Part shown: piece by piece, positions 1 to 8,349 of the stretch
Layout: the number at the start of each line of letters is the position of its first letter
Position numbering within the stretch: the first letter of the stretch is position 1
IMG/VR virus record: IMGVR_UViG_3300009621_000016
Coordinates: 1-25,689 of that record
Length of the DNA stretch: 25,689 nt
Direction: 5' to 3' (one strand)
DNA from: a virus
Notes under the pieces: generated by a model
What the model saw: the letters and a program-made list of their open reading frames with translations, nothing else
Databases searched by the model: none
Told to the model about the DNA's origin: nothing
Program-made: the position numbers and the translations under genes

Positions 1-13
1 GGGATTTGAGTAG
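1..13 (+). CDS. possible 3' end of an upstream gene (partial)
   Basis: The second forward frame reads Gly-Phe-Glu and then TAG at 11-13, leaving a 38-base gap that holds the strong ribosome-binding site of the next gene. TAG is the preferred stop of this genome and same-strand genes are closely spaced, so this is plausibly the tail of an upstream virion gene, a tail sheath by synteny. Only three codons are visible, so no function can be read. Confidence 0.3.
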
Positions 14-51
14 GATGCCGCCCGTATAGGTCGGCTTTCAGGAGGAAGACA

Positions 52-744
52 ATGGCGCAGGGTGGTTACATCTATCAGCAGGGGGCGAGCCCCCAGACGG
101 AAGCCGTCATCAGCTCCCGCTTCAAGATTTTCACCGACGTCGTGGGCGTCGGGAAGTTCGTGAAGCTGGGCGTGACGTCCTCCTTCCAGATTTCCGAGAC
201 GCGCACGGTCGAGGCCATCCGCGGGCTAGGCTACGGCGATCAGATCGCCGAGCTGGTGCCCGGCGTCACCGAGCCGCTGAGCATCACCATCCAGCGCACG
301 TGCCTCTACCTGGCCAACATCATGCAGGTGCTGGGCTACAAGGCGGGCGTGAGCGGCGGCGTACGCTCCATCCGCCACCACAGGTGGCCCTTCGACATCA
401 AGACCGAGATCGTGTTCAGCCAGCTCGCCTCCGAGGATCCCGCCAACGCGGCCGGGACGGGCGGGGGGACCCCCGACCTTACCAAGGCCGACATCCCGAA
501 CGAGGGCGGCCTCAACAACCTCGGCAACCCGGGCCTGTTCGCCGTGGCCACAGTGTACGAGGGTTGCTGGATCAGCAACTATACGACGGGGTACGCCATC
601 GAGACCGCCGCCGTGAACGAGAACGTCACCGTGTCGGTGACGGACATCTTCGACGTGTCCGGCACGGTCTACGGCGAGTTCCTGGACAGCGGCATGAACG
701 CTGGCGACGCCACCGGGCGCAGCCTGCTGTACTCGATTTCGTAG
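52..744 (+). CDS. putative phage tail tube protein
   Basis: A 230-residue protein with no signal peptide or membrane segment, rich in beta-prone stretches, Gly, Thr and Val. This is the look of a virion building block. The start is fixed by an AGGAGGAAG Shine-Dalgarno site 4 bases before ATG. Residues about 45-100 (around SETRTVEAIRGLGYGDQIAE and the following SITIQRTCLYL) resemble tail-tube proteins of contractile-tailed phages, where such subunits stack into hexameric rings inside the sheath. The assignment rests on size, composition and position upstream of the head genes. It could instead be another small virion protein. It ends 94 bases before a convergent minus-strand gene. Confidence 0.5.
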   Translation: MAQGGYIYQQGASPQTEAVISSRFKIFTDVVGVGKFVKLGVTSSFQISETRTVEAIRGLGYGDQIAELVPGVTEPLSITIQRTCLYLANIMQVLGYKAGVSGGVRSIRHHRWPFDIKTEIVFSQLASEDPANAAGTGGGTPDLTKADIPNEGGLNNLGNPGLFAVATVYEGCWISNYTTGYAIETAAVNENVTVSVTDIFDVSGTVYGEFLDSGMNAGDATGRSLLYSIS

Positions 745-770
745 AGACGGGCCTTTAGTCAAGGACGGGA

Positions 771-785
771 CGGGCACATGGCCCG
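771..785. terminator. short GC hairpin after the tail-tube gene
   Basis: CGGGC-ACATG-GCCCG forms a 5-bp stem with a 5-base loop, 27 bases after the stop of the tail-tube gene. No T-tract follows directly, so it is at best a weak terminator or an mRNA 3'-end structure between two convergent genes. Confidence 0.35.
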
Positions 786-802
786 CATCCTGTTGTGTCG
801 TT

Positions 803-846
803 CCATTCTTAGCCTATTCTGTTGTACCATTTTTAGCTTATTGTGT
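803..846. repeat. imperfect 20-bp tandem repeat, AT-rich
   Basis: Two copies of CCATTYTTAGCYTATTSTGT lie at 803-822 and 827-846, with three mismatches and a period of 24 bases. They sit in an AT-rich patch in otherwise GC-rich DNA. The second copy overlaps the last codons of the minus-strand gene ending at 838. It may be a protein-binding site, a recombination junction of the inserted cassette, or part of a termination region. Confidence 0.6.
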
Positions 847-1206
847 CGAGGTCATGAGCATCTTGTATCTCTTCGACGGATGCTTGGTGAGGAACCCCGT
901 CCTCCTCCCCTTCTCGTAGGGAATGCGCTCGTCCTTCCACTGCCCCGCCGTGGGGTCGGCTATACTTCCGTCGTCCCTGGCCAGGAACCAGTGGGTCCAT
1001 CCCGGGCCGCTCAGGACCACCAGGACGTATCCCCTTTGCCTTCCCCATATGTGGAACAGGGTTTCGGCGGCAAGATAGCAGTGCCCGAAGGTGAAGTGGT
1101 CGCCCGGCTTCCTTTTCTCCAGCCATTCCGGGCTCATCAGGTCGTCCGACAGGGCTTCCTGGACGGCCCGCATGGCGCTTTTCTTGGTCAGGTCCCGTGT
1201 GCTCAT
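838..1206 (-). CDS. small protein with Cys-His-Asp arrangement (unknown function)
   Basis: A 122-residue protein transcribed against the virion genes on both sides. Conserved-looking motifs are GHCYLAAETLFHIWG (Cys43), GWTHWFL (His72) and IADPTAGQW (Asp84), followed by YEKGRRTGFLTKHPSKR. The order Cys, His, Asp at the start of a helix and on two strands is that of papain- and transglutaminase-fold proteins, so a cysteine hydrolase-like or amidase-like fold is possible, but I do not recognise a named family. Only a weak GATGAG ribosome site precedes ATG at 1206. It faces the start of the 1280 gene across a region with an inverted repeat, and it looks like an inserted accessory gene. Confidence 0.7.
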   Translation of the reverse strand: MSTRDLTKKSAMRAVQEALSDDLMSPEWLEKRKPGDHFTFGHCYLAAETLFHIWGRQRGYVLVVLSGPGWTHWFLARDDGSIADPTAGQWKDERIPYEKGRRTGFLTKHPSKRYKMLMTSTQ

Positions 1207-1211
1207 GGGCT

Positions 1212-1260
1212 CATCGGATGCAATACCGGTTTTTCGTCAGAAATCCGTGTCTATCCGATG
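1212..1260. promoter_or_regulatory. inverted repeat in divergent intergenic region
   Basis: The 8-bp arms CATCGGAT (1212-1219) and ATCCGATG (1253-1260) are exact inverted copies 33 bases apart. They lie between the start of the minus-strand gene (1206) and the plus-strand gene (1280). GGTTTTTCG at 1228-1236 lies inside the interval. The location suits an operator serving divergent promoters. No clear -35/-10 pair is visible. Confidence 0.4.
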
Positions 1261-1279
1261 CTTTATGTGAAAGGCGAAT

Positions 1280-4200
1280 ATGGCTTCCAGCTCTCTCTTG
1301 CTCAAGAAGTCCGCTTTGCTCCCAGTTCCCGGAATCGGGGAAGGGGTGGGGGGCATCGACCTCGTCACCAAGGAAAACCTCATAGACGACCCGGGGTACG
1401 CCGCTCACCAGCACCATGCCGACCCGGAGTACGACATGCCGTTCGGCCAGAAGGGGACGGAGGTGGAGGGCACCAAGCACGGATCCGCCAAGCACGCCGA
1501 CTCCTCCGTCTGCGTCTGCGGGCACATGTGGCACGAGCACTGGGACAAGGGGGACTTCGGCTGCAAGAGCGAAGGACGCGGCTGCGAATGCAAGGGATTC
1601 AAGGCGAAGGCGGCCTCCCGGCCCTCGGAGCCGTCCTACAGGGCGGCCGAGGTCCTTGCCCATTTCGGCAGGATACGGAAGGGGAGCATCCGCAGGACGG
1701 CGCTGGCCCTCGACCGCATGGCTGCCGAGGACGCCAGGGATTTCGCCCATGAGCCCGTCGAGGAGTTTACCAAGAGGGTGACGCCCGTCAGCCCGCTCCT
1801 CAAGGAGCCGGACCCCGAGACCGCCACGTTCTTCAAGGAGAGCGAGGAGGGCACCGAACGGGGCGGGGACGCCCCGCCCAGCGCCGACCCGGACCTGGTT
1901 GCCTACATAAAAAGCAAGGGCATGGACCCTCGCTGGATTCCGGTCGAGCGCCTGCCCGGCAAGCGGATGAAGGACTACCCCATAACCAGGGCGATCCTGG
2001 AATGGGAGAAGTCGACGGGGAAGCATTTCGGGGACCCCTCCCTGACCGATGCCGAACGGGAAAGGCTGACGAAATGGGGCGGGGGGAAGAAAGAAAAGGT
2101 AGATACCATTTCTTTCCAGGAAACGGAGGATTGGGGTATCGTTCCCCTGGACGAGGACATCGGCGTCGCCTTCGACAGGGAGGAGCTCAGGGAGGCGATA
2201 AGAGGAGTCCTGGGCACGCTGACCCCTCGCGAGCAGAAAGTCATCGAAAGGCGGTTCAACCTGGACGGAAGGGGCGGGGCCACCCCTGAGGAAATAGGGA
2301 ATGAGTTTGCGGTTAACAGGGAGCGGATACGCCAGATCGAGGCAAAGGCCCTGCGCAAGCTGCGCCATCCCTCCAGGAGCAGGCGCTTGCGCCCGTTCGT
2401 CTCGGCCCTCCTCAAAAAGGCGGAATGGGATAGTAGACAGGCCGCCGAGGCCATAGGAAAGGTGTTCGTCGGCGAGTGGAACGACATCCCGGACGACGTC
2501 ATTGAGGAGGCTGCCAAGATGGCATCCGGCATCTTGGGGACGGCCTACATATTCTTTTCGCCCGAGGGGGCAAGGAACATTCGGTCGCAAAATGCTGGGT
2601 GGTCCGTAGGCAGCAAGTCGGTTCCCCTACAAGAAGGATCTAAACTGGTGGCAATGGTGGGCACCCCAAAGCCCAAGCAGGCCACCACGAAGTCCTACGG
2701 CGCTGGCACTCCCATCGGCGGGACGGCGAACGGCGTGGGGCAGCCCGCGCCCGGCGACCAGCCCACCCACCCCGCTTCGTTCCAGCAGCCCGCCCAGCAG
2801 CCAGCCCAACAGAGTGCCCAGCACCCAGCCGGGCCCGTGCAGCAGGAACAGCAGCAAACGCAGCAGCAAGGGCGGCAGGGGCGGCCCTACCAACGAGGCC
2901 AGTCCCTGTCGGTCGATCCCAATGCCCCGCCTGGCGTTCCGCAGAACGTCGCCGACCAGGACAGCATGGTCAGCGAGATAGTCAGGCAGCTCCAGGAGAA
3001 GATGTCGGCCCTAGAGTCGAAGGTGGAAATCCACGAGTCACCCGACCTGCTGCCGCCCCGCACCGAGCTCAGGAAGCACCTCGACCCGTCGCTCGTGGAC
3101 GAGGAGGACAGGATTCCCATCCCGGTGAGCAAGGGGGCGGGCAGCGCCGAGGAGGACGACGAGGACGACGAGGACGACAGGGGGCCGATACCCGACCTCG
3201 GCACCCTGTACGGGAGGCCGATAGAAAAGACGGATTTCCCGGCTCCTTCCGGACCGCAGGTGCATTGCCCCGTTTGCTGGCAGAACCAGACGGATTGGAC
3301 GGACGATGAGATTCGGCGGCATGCCCAGAGTTGTGGGAAGGCCTCGGGGCCGTCCGGGGGTGGGGAGCTTAATGACCTCGTGGAGAGGGGCACCCACGAC
3401 CGGTGCCAGGAGCCGGGATGCGGGGCGATAATAAGCAAGCTGTATATGAAAGACCACATGCGGACCTTCCATCCCCATGCCGACCCGGCGTCGTACCTGG
3501 ACCTCACCGACGAGGACAGGAGGTTCCTCCAGGAGATGAGGATACGGGGGGCCAAGAAGGCCTCCGACTGGGATCCCATCGGGGCGAAGAAGCAGTACGA
3601 CGAGGCATGCAGGCTGTGGGACGAGGGCAGGCAGAACGATGCGACGGAGGCGCTGCGCTCCTCCGTCCGCTCCAACCCCTACCACGGGCCCGCCCACTTC
3701 AGGCTCGGGGTGGCCCTCGCCCATGAGGGGAACGAGGAGGAGGCGCTCGCCGAGCTGGGGCTGGCGCTCAAGGCAAGGCCCAGGAACACGTGGGCCTACC
3801 ATACCATCGTGGCGGAGATGGACAAGAAGGGCGACCTGGACGGGCTGCCGCAGTCCGTGAGGAAGTTCATCGGGGACAATATGGTCTCCAAGCAGGCGGG
3901 AGGGGGGCCGACCAAGCGCTGCGGGCCCATCATCATCGATCAGAATGGGTGGCTTACCCCGGAAGGCGACTTCGTTCCCGTAGCAGTGGACAAAAGCCAC
4001 CTTGAAGAAGGCTTCGAATCGGCGGTCCGGGTCATTTGCACTCCGCCTTTCGTCGCCTTCGACATCCAAGTAGACTCCCCGAGAGTTCGGGAAGTGGTCA
4101 AGGAGGCCTTGCGCAACAACCCAGGGCTGCAAACCGTGGAAATCGAGATTCAGGGGGTCGAGTTCGAGGACAAGCTCAATCCGGAACAAGCCGAGGAACT

Positions 4201-4387
4201 CCTGGACAGCTACCGCTGGAGGCCCGAGTACCGAAAGAAAAGCAAGGTCGCCGTCCAGACCGAGGAAGGGGTCAACGAGGTGTGCCCGAACTGCCATGGC
4301 CAGAAGACCAAGCCCGTCGACGACCCGGAGGTGGAGGGCGGAAACCTAGTGGAATGCCTGACTTGCGGGGCATTCTTCGCCAAGTAG
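1280..4387 (+). CDS. giant multidomain virion-operon protein with sigma-70 region 4, zinc-binding modules and TPR
   Basis: A 1035-residue protein. In order: a CxCGH...CxC zinc-binding segment (Cys78, Cys80, His82, His87, Cys95, Cys102, Cys104); a complete sigma-70 region 4 at about 290-373, starting [13 protein letters not shown] (314) with the recognition helix [20 protein letters not shown]; a Gln/Pro-rich linker (about 465-560); a predicted coiled coil and an EDDEDDEDD acid run; two C2H2-like fingers (Cys663, Cys666, His681, Cys685 and Cys709, Cys714, His726, His731); a TPR-like helical repeat (about 770-857); and a C-terminal zinc ribbon (Cys1002, Cys1005, Cys1026, Cys1029). Region 4 binds the promoter -35 element and the RNA polymerase flap in bacterial sigma factors. 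The position between tail-tube and protease genes suggests a structural or virion-associated protein, but a regulator of late transcription is equally possible. Start: GAAAGGCG precedes ATG 1280. Confidence 0.8.
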   Translation: MASSSLLLKKSALLPVPGIGEGVGGIDLVTKENLIDDPGYAAHQHHADPEYDMPFGQKGTEVEGTKHGSAKHADSSVCVCGHMWHEHWDKGDFGCKSEGRGCECKGFKAKAASRPSEPSYRAAEVLAHFGRIRKGSIRRTALALDRMAAEDARDFAHEPVEEFTKRVTPVSPLLKEPDPETATFFKESEEGTERGGDAPPSADPDLVAYIKSKGMDPRWIPVERLPGKRMKDYPITRAILEWEKSTGKHFGDPSLTDAERERLTKWGGGKKEKVDTISFQETEDWGIVPLDEDIGVAFDREELREAIRGVLGTLTPREQKVIERRFNLDGRGGATPEEIGNEFAVNRERIRQIEAKALRKLRHPSRSRRLRPFVSALLKKAEWDSRQAAEAIGKVFVGEWNDIPDDVIEEAAKMASGILGTAYIFFSPEGARNIRSQNAGWSVGSKSVPLQEGSKLVAMVGTPKPKQATTKSYGAGTPIGGTANGVGQPAPGDQPTHPASFQQPAQQPAQQSAQHPAGPVQQEQQQTQQQGRQGRPYQRGQSLSVDPNAPPGVPQNVADQDSMVSEIVRQLQEKMSALESKVEIHESPDLLPPRTELRKHLDPSLVDEEDRIPIPVSKGAGSAEEDDEDDEDDRGPIPDLGTLYGRPIEKTDFPAPSGPQVHCPVCWQNQTDWTDDEIRRHAQSCGKASGPSGGGELNDLVERGTHDRCQEPGCGAIISKLYMKDHMRTFHPHADPASYLDLTDEDRRFLQEMRIRGAKKASDWDPIGAKKQYDEACRLWDEGRQNDATEALRSSVRSNPYHGPAHFRLGVALAHEGNEEEALAELGLALKARPRNTWAYHTIVAEMDKKGDLDGLPQSVRKFIGDNMVSKQAGGGPTKRCGPIIIDQNGWLTPEGDFVPVAVDKSHLEEGFESAVRVICTPPFVAFDIQVDSPRVREVVKEALRNNPGLQTVEIEIQGVEFEDKLNPEQAEELLDSYRWRPEYRKKSKVAVQTEEGVNEVCPNCHGQKTKPVDDPEVEGGNLVECLTCGAFFAK

Positions 4388-4424
4388 GGATCACGGCGGC
4401 TACGCAAGCTTATATTAGGGAACC

Positions 4425-5327
4425 ATGTCGTTCAAGAAGATAGCCCAGGCCGTGCTTTTCGAGCCTACGATGACTTCCTGCGACTGGGGGAGGATGTGGG
4501 GGGATCGCGCCTTCCGCGGGTGCGCCGTCGACAGGGCGCATCCCTTCTGCAAGACCGCGGCCGACCACACCAAGTACCTGCTCAGCCATTGCACCATTAT
4601 GAGCTCGGTGGCCTGCGAGTCCGAGCCCAACGACTACCTGATCCGCCCCGCGTCGGCGCATCTCGTTAACAACAACGACGATGCATGGGAGAATTCCGTC
4701 CTCAAGCTGTCCCACAAGAGCTTCGTGGGGGCATTCAACTTCGTCGAGCACTTCCAGAACAGCAAGTATGCGAAGGGGCACGTCATCGACAGCATCCTCC
4801 GCAAGATACACCTCACCCAGGACCCCCGGGACGACGTTTTCTTCGTCGACATCCTCGTGGCGACGGACCTCTCGCACCACAAGCTTGCCGACGACATAAG
4901 GAGCAGGAAGGTCAAGTACCTGTCGATGGGGTGCGTCACCGACCTCGTCATATGCTCCTTCTGCGGGCAGCACGTCACGGACGCGAGCAGCTACTGCCAC
5001 CACCTCCAGTTCAACAAGGGCACGTTCCTGCCGGACGACGACGGGGTGCCGCGCCGCGTGGCGGAGCTCTGCGGGCACAGGACCCTCCCCGGAGGGGGGG
5101 TGAAGTTCGTGGAGGCCAGCTGGGTGCAGACCCCGGCGTTCCCGGGGGCGATGCAGAGGTCCATAGTGGCGGACGAGTGGCTGGGCCCCGCCACCCGCTT
5201 CACGAGCAGGGTCGAGGCCTCGGGAAAAGAGGCGTTCTCCAAGGCGGCCTCGGAAAGTGGCGACTATTCAAGTCCTTATTTGGGGGAGCTGTTGCTCTCA
5301 AGTGACGACGGAAGGAACCTAAGGTAA
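4425..5327 (+). CDS. prohead maturation protease
   Basis: A 300-residue serine protease of the phage prohead type, which cleaves scaffold and capsid precursors inside the immature head. His109 in FNFVEHFQN and Ser167 in KVKYLSMGC are the likely catalytic pair. Their 58-residue spacing and the hydrophobic strand between them (FFVDILVATDL) match herpes-protease-fold prohead proteases such as T4 gp21. A CxxC...CHH cluster follows the serine (Cys177, Cys180, Cys191, His192, His193) and may bind zinc, as seen in some large-phage relatives. The gene lies directly before the scaffold-like gene, its TAA overlapping the next ATG by one base (TAATG), which implies translational coupling. AGGGAACC precedes the start. 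Confidence 0.8.
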   Translation: MSFKKIAQAVLFEPTMTSCDWGRMWGDRAFRGCAVDRAHPFCKTAADHTKYLLSHCTIMSSVACESEPNDYLIRPASAHLVNNNDDAWENSVLKLSHKSFVGAFNFVEHFQNSKYAKGHVIDSILRKIHLTQDPRDDVFFVDILVATDLSHHKLADDIRSRKVKYLSMGCVTDLVICSFCGQHVTDASSYCHHLQFNKGTFLPDDDGVPRRVAELCGHRTLPGGGVKFVEASWVQTPAFPGAMQRSIVADEWLGPATRFTSRVEASGKEAFSKAASESGDYSSPYLGELLLSSDDGRNLR

Positions 5328-7510
5328 TGGCAAAGCCAAAGGCCGATACGATCATTGCAACCTACAGGCGCAAGCTCGCCGAGCTCGGCGAGCTGGACAA
5401 CGAAATCAAGAGCCTGGACATGTCCCTCCCCGAGGGGGAGGGGGAGAAGACGTTCGACTACCTCGCCGAGAAGCGGGGGGAGATCGAGCAGGAAATCCGG
5501 GCCATGAAAGAGAAGGTGGACCTCCTCACCGCGTGGGAGAGGTTCAAGGAGAGCCAGAACTGGTCGGACGAGCTGAAGTCCGAGCTGGACGGACTGGACG
5601 AGGAGATAGGGAACATCGCCACCGGCAAGGGCACGGACCTGGTGGAGGCTGGCGGGAACCTGGTCCCCGAAACGCCGCCCGCGCCTGCGGGAGCCAAGCC
5701 AGACGTGCCGGAAGCGCCCCCGGCCGAGGGGGAGGGAGTCCCTCCCGAAACCCCCCCGGAAGGGGCATCGCCAAGCGAACCATCGGCGGGGGCCGCGCCC
5801 CCGTCTGAAGCGCCCCCGCCCGCCCCGGCAGGGGCACCGTCCGCCTCCCTAGCGGGGGAGCCGGTGCAGGCCAGCAAGGAAAGCAACTACCAAACTCAAG
5901 ATAAGAAGGGAAATTGTCCGCCCGAAAAGGGGACGAAGCAGAGAGGAAGAGCCATGGCAAATGAAAAGAAGTCTTCGCTGAAGGAAAAGCTCGCCGAGAT
6001 GAAGGTCAGCAGGGAGGCGATCACCCGGGAGGCCAAGACCCGCGTCGCCTGCGCCTGGACCATCGCCAAGACGATGCTGCCGGGGGCCCCGCCCGAAACG
6101 CAGCAAACGTTCGCGGCGTCGCTGCTCCAGAACAAGACCTGCGCGCTCAAGGCGGCCCTGCGCCAGACGGCGATCAACGCCCACTACACCAAGGTGGCGG
6201 AAACGCTCAAGGAGGTCCACAAGGTCGAGATGAACGACCTACTTGAGAAGCCCGAAGTCCTCGCGAAGGAAAAGAGCGCCGTCAAGGCTGAGGTCCGGGG
6301 CGAGGCGAAGAACGCCGCCCCCGCCGAGAAGACGGCCGACGACCGCAAGGACGCCGGACCCCAGACGCCGACCTACAACGACGGTCGCGGATGCGGGGGA
6401 GGGACGCACAGCGAGCCGAAGGAGCTCGACGCCTCCAAGGCCGGGGAGCGCCCCGGGGCCGGGGAACGTCCCGGCGACACCGTGGACCTGTCGGAAGGCA
6501 AGTCCGCCTCCGGGAAGAAGGCGGCGGCATGTGCCGAGTGCAAGCCTGGCAAGCCGTGCCCGAAGTGCTCCAAGGAAGCCAACGCCAAGAAGGCGGACGA
6601 CCCCGATGCAGGGCTCCACGGGGAGGATGCCGCCCCGCCAGCAGGTACCGCCCCGCCAACCGAGGCCGCCCCACCGGTCGAAGCGCCGCCGGCCGGCGAC
6701 GCAGGCCTTCCCGGGCCCGGGCCGGAAGCCCCCGCCGCCGAGATGGTGACGGAGGAGAAGATCAAGGACCTCGGGGAGAAGGCCGACGAGCTGGCGGACG
6801 AAATCCACCAGCTTGAGGAAGCCGTCGAGAAGGAAGAAAAAGAAGGCGAGGAGGTCCCCAAGGGCGTCGTCGAGAACGAGGGCGACGAGCTTGAGGCCGG
6901 ACTGCCCGAAGGCGAGGGCCAGGAGCTCAAGCTGGAGGAAATCTTCAACGACGAGGAGATGGGAGAGAAGGCCGCCGCCCTGGCCAACGAAGGCGATCCC
7001 GGGGGGACGGACTTCTTCGCCCCGTCCGCGGCCGCCGAGATGGAGGCCTCGCTGGAGGACGGCGACGGCATGGGCACCATCAGCGACATGTTCAACAGGC
7101 AGGGATCGGACGACGACCCATTGGCCGCCCTGATGACGGTCAAGTCCGCCGCCGAAGTGGCGGGGATCAGCGTCGTTCCCAGCTACACTGGGGAGGCGGC
7201 AAAGCACTTCGAACAGAACGAGGCCCCCAAGGAGACCCGCAATACCTCCAGCGACCACGAGGACGACCTCTGGGCCGAGGTGATACCGGATGGGAAGCCC
7301 GAGGAGCAGGGGGCCAAGCGGACCCCGCAGGACGCGACCAACGAACTGAAGCCCCCGAAGGAGGCTTCCGCCAAGGAGGGGGAGAAGAAGGCCGCCGCAC
7401 CGGCAGCGCCCCCGACCCTGAAGAGAATCAAGCCGGTCATCGCCTCCGACAAGGAGCCGCCGCGCATCAACGTGGCCGCGGCCCTGTTCGCCGACGATTT
7501 CGAAGGATAG
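5327..7510 (+). CDS. acidic scaffold-like head morphogenesis protein with probable nested product
   Basis: A 727-residue, Glu/Asp/Lys/Ala-rich protein. Residues 1-95 are a predicted coiled coil. Residues about 110-185 are a Pro/Ala/Glu linker. Residues 210-320 are helical (MANEKKSSLKEKLAEM...). A cysteine cluster CAECKPGKPCPKC lies near 403-415. A second long acidic coiled coil (about 475-560) and a disordered tail ending in LFADDFEG follow. High charge, coiled coils and a location between the prohead protease and the capsid protein are the hallmarks of an assembly scaffold, which is inferred here. An in-frame ATG at 5954 with its own ribosome site could give a separate 518-residue protein, as Nu3 is nested in lambda gene C. 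It may instead be two fused genes. I recognise no sequence family. Confidence 0.6.
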   Translation: MAKPKADTIIATYRRKLAELGELDNEIKSLDMSLPEGEGEKTFDYLAEKRGEIEQEIRAMKEKVDLLTAWERFKESQNWSDELKSELDGLDEEIGNIATGKGTDLVEAGGNLVPETPPAPAGAKPDVPEAPPAEGEGVPPETPPEGASPSEPSAGAAPPSEAPPPAPAGAPSASLAGEPVQASKESNYQTQDKKGNCPPEKGTKQRGRAMANEKKSSLKEKLAEMKVSREAITREAKTRVACAWTIAKTMLPGAPPETQQTFAASLLQNKTCALKAALRQTAINAHYTKVAETLKEVHKVEMNDLLEKPEVLAKEKSAVKAEVRGEAKNAAPAEKTADDRKDAGPQTPTYNDGRGCGGGTHSEPKELDASKAGERPGAGERPGDTVDLSEGKSASGKKAAACAECKPGKPCPKCSKEANAKKADDPDAGLHGEDAAPPAGTAPPTEAAPPVEAPPAGDAGLPGPGPEAPAAEMVTEEKIKDLGEKADELADEIHQLEEAVEKEEKEGEEVPKGVVENEGDELEAGLPEGEGQELKLEEIFNDEEMGEKAAALANEGDPGGTDFFAPSAAAEMEASLEDGDGMGTISDMFNRQGSDDDPLAALMTVKSAAEVAGISVVPSYTGEAAKHFEQNEAPKETRNTSSDHEDDLWAEVIPDGKPEEQGAKRTPQDATNELKPPKEASAKEGEKKAAAPAAPPTLKRIKPVIASDKEPPRINVAAALFADDFEG
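5940..5956 (+). promoter_or_regulatory. internal ribosome-binding site and start codon
   Basis: AGAGAGGAAGAGCC immediately precedes an in-frame ATG (5954, Met210 of the 727-residue ORF). The preceding 70 bases are noticeably more A-rich than the flanking coding DNA and encode a nondescript linker, so they look like an intergenic leader that happens to stay open. The downstream N-terminus resembles the one at 17934. Confidence 0.5.
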
Positions 7511-7511
7511 C

Positions 7512-7569
7512 GTACGCTTCGCGAGCGTGCCTTAATTCCCTTCCGGGAGCCGCAAGGGTCCCGGAGGGG
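7512..7569 (+). terminator. two hairpins downstream of the scaffold-like gene
   Basis: GTACGCT-TCGCG-AGCGTGC (7512-7530, one G-T pair) is followed by CCCTTCCGGGA...TCCCGGAGGGG (7538-7548 with 7559-7569, one G-T pair, 10-base loop). ATACGCTTTTA follows. The second is strong enough to act as a terminator, attenuator or mRNA-processing barrier ahead of the capsid genes. Confidence 0.45.
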
Positions 7570-7659
7570 ATACGCTTTTATGGCGTCGCGAGGACCCGTC
7601 CAGCCGCCGTTCCAGGCGTCTTTCCTCGGCAAAATGCCCCCCGCATCCCCTGGCCACAA

Positions 7660-7687
7660 GGTTTTTCGACTACGGACTCCATATACT
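7660..7687 (+). promoter_or_regulatory. candidate promoter before the decoration/capsid genes
   Basis: The 270-base gap between the scaffold-like gene and the decoration gene holds a -10-like TATACT at 7682-7687 with GGTTTTTCG 13 bases upstream (7660-7668). There is no TTGACA-like -35. The same GGTTTTTCG 9-mer occurs at 1228. TTTCG also lies 12 bases before TATACT in the 24006-24040 element. A dedicated promoter for the abundant capsid proteins would make sense, but this is inference. Confidence 0.3.
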
Positions 7688-7780
7688 GAATGGGTGCCGA
7701 GGCTAAAGTCCCGCCGTCCCTCCATGGACTGAGGACTGGCCAAGGCACAATCCAACCATTCCTGAAATTGGAGATGTCCA

Positions 7781-8338
7781 ATGTCCTTGAAATTGGTATA
7801 TTACGGACAAAACGACAGCGTCAACTGCGTGCCGGACGTAACCTTGACCGGCGACCCGGGGACCGACCAGGCCACGCTCACCGCGGCCGGGTACCTGGGG
7901 GGCAAAATCATGACAATCGGAGCACCTGGAGACAGGGGCAACGATGCCTATGGTGAGGCTTCCAACACGGAGTCCGTCATCTATCCGTGCGACAGCGAAT
8001 CCAAAGCCCCGTTCGCGACGCTGCTCAACGGCCCCGGAGAATTCTCCGGCGCGATCGGCCCCGCAGGGTCGAAGAAGGCCCCCGTCGTCCGTGCCCTGTG
8101 GCAGGGCAACGTCAACAACGAAGCCTACGACACGGGCGCAACCTGGACCGGCTCGCTCGGTGCCTTCCTGTTCTGCGGCGGGACGACCAACACGATCATC
8201 GGGAAGTACACCCTGGTCGCCCGGCTCAACACCAACACCCTAGTTACGGCCATCGAGGCCGGGAAGCTTCCCGTGGGCATTTGCACCCACATTCCGTCAA
8301 CCTCCGAGCCCTGGCTCGGCGTAGCCTCTCTGCTGTAG
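7781..8338 (+). CDS. putative capsid decoration / minor head protein
   Basis: A 185-residue, Gly/Thr/Ala-rich protein without signal peptide or membrane segment, lying 59 bases upstream of the major capsid gene. Small beta-rich proteins directly before the capsid gene are commonly head decoration proteins that bind the outside of the shell (gpD-like or Hoc-like); that role is inferred from position and composition only. The start ATG 7781 is preceded by TTGGAGATGTCCA. No motif identifies a fold. The central segment (about 50-150) is rich in Gly-Thr turns. A UUCG-loop hairpin follows its stop. Confidence 0.5.
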   Translation: MSLKLVYYGQNDSVNCVPDVTLTGDPGTDQATLTAAGYLGGKIMTIGAPGDRGNDAYGEASNTESVIYPCDSESKAPFATLLNGPGEFSGAIGPAGSKKAPVVRALWQGNVNNEAYDTGATWTGSLGAFLFCGGTTNTIIGKYTLVARLNTNTLVTAIEAGKLPVGICTHIPSTSEPWLGVASLL

Positions 8339-8349
8339 AGGAAAAGGAA

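Noticed and set aside
778-1752. Plus-strand frame of 324 codons across the minus-strand cassette and the start of the 1280 gene
   Set aside because: It overlaps two better-supported genes, has no ribosome site and yields Arg/Gly/Pro-rich sequence after residue 160.
1211-2590. Minus-strand frame of 459 codons opposite the sigma-region-4 part
   Set aside because: The plus strand has near-consensus sigma region 4, so the antisense frame is a compositional shadow.
2600-2660. Possible third nested start (ATG 2654) in the 1035-residue gene
   Set aside because: Local sequence is somewhat less GC-rich, but the ribosome site (GGTGG) is poor and the downstream sequence lacks the KKSS..EK.AEM pattern of the other two.
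3160-3182. GAC/GAG repeat tract in the 1035-residue gene as a microsatellite
   Set aside because: It simply encodes an EDDEDDEDD acidic run in frame. No wider repeat structure is seen.
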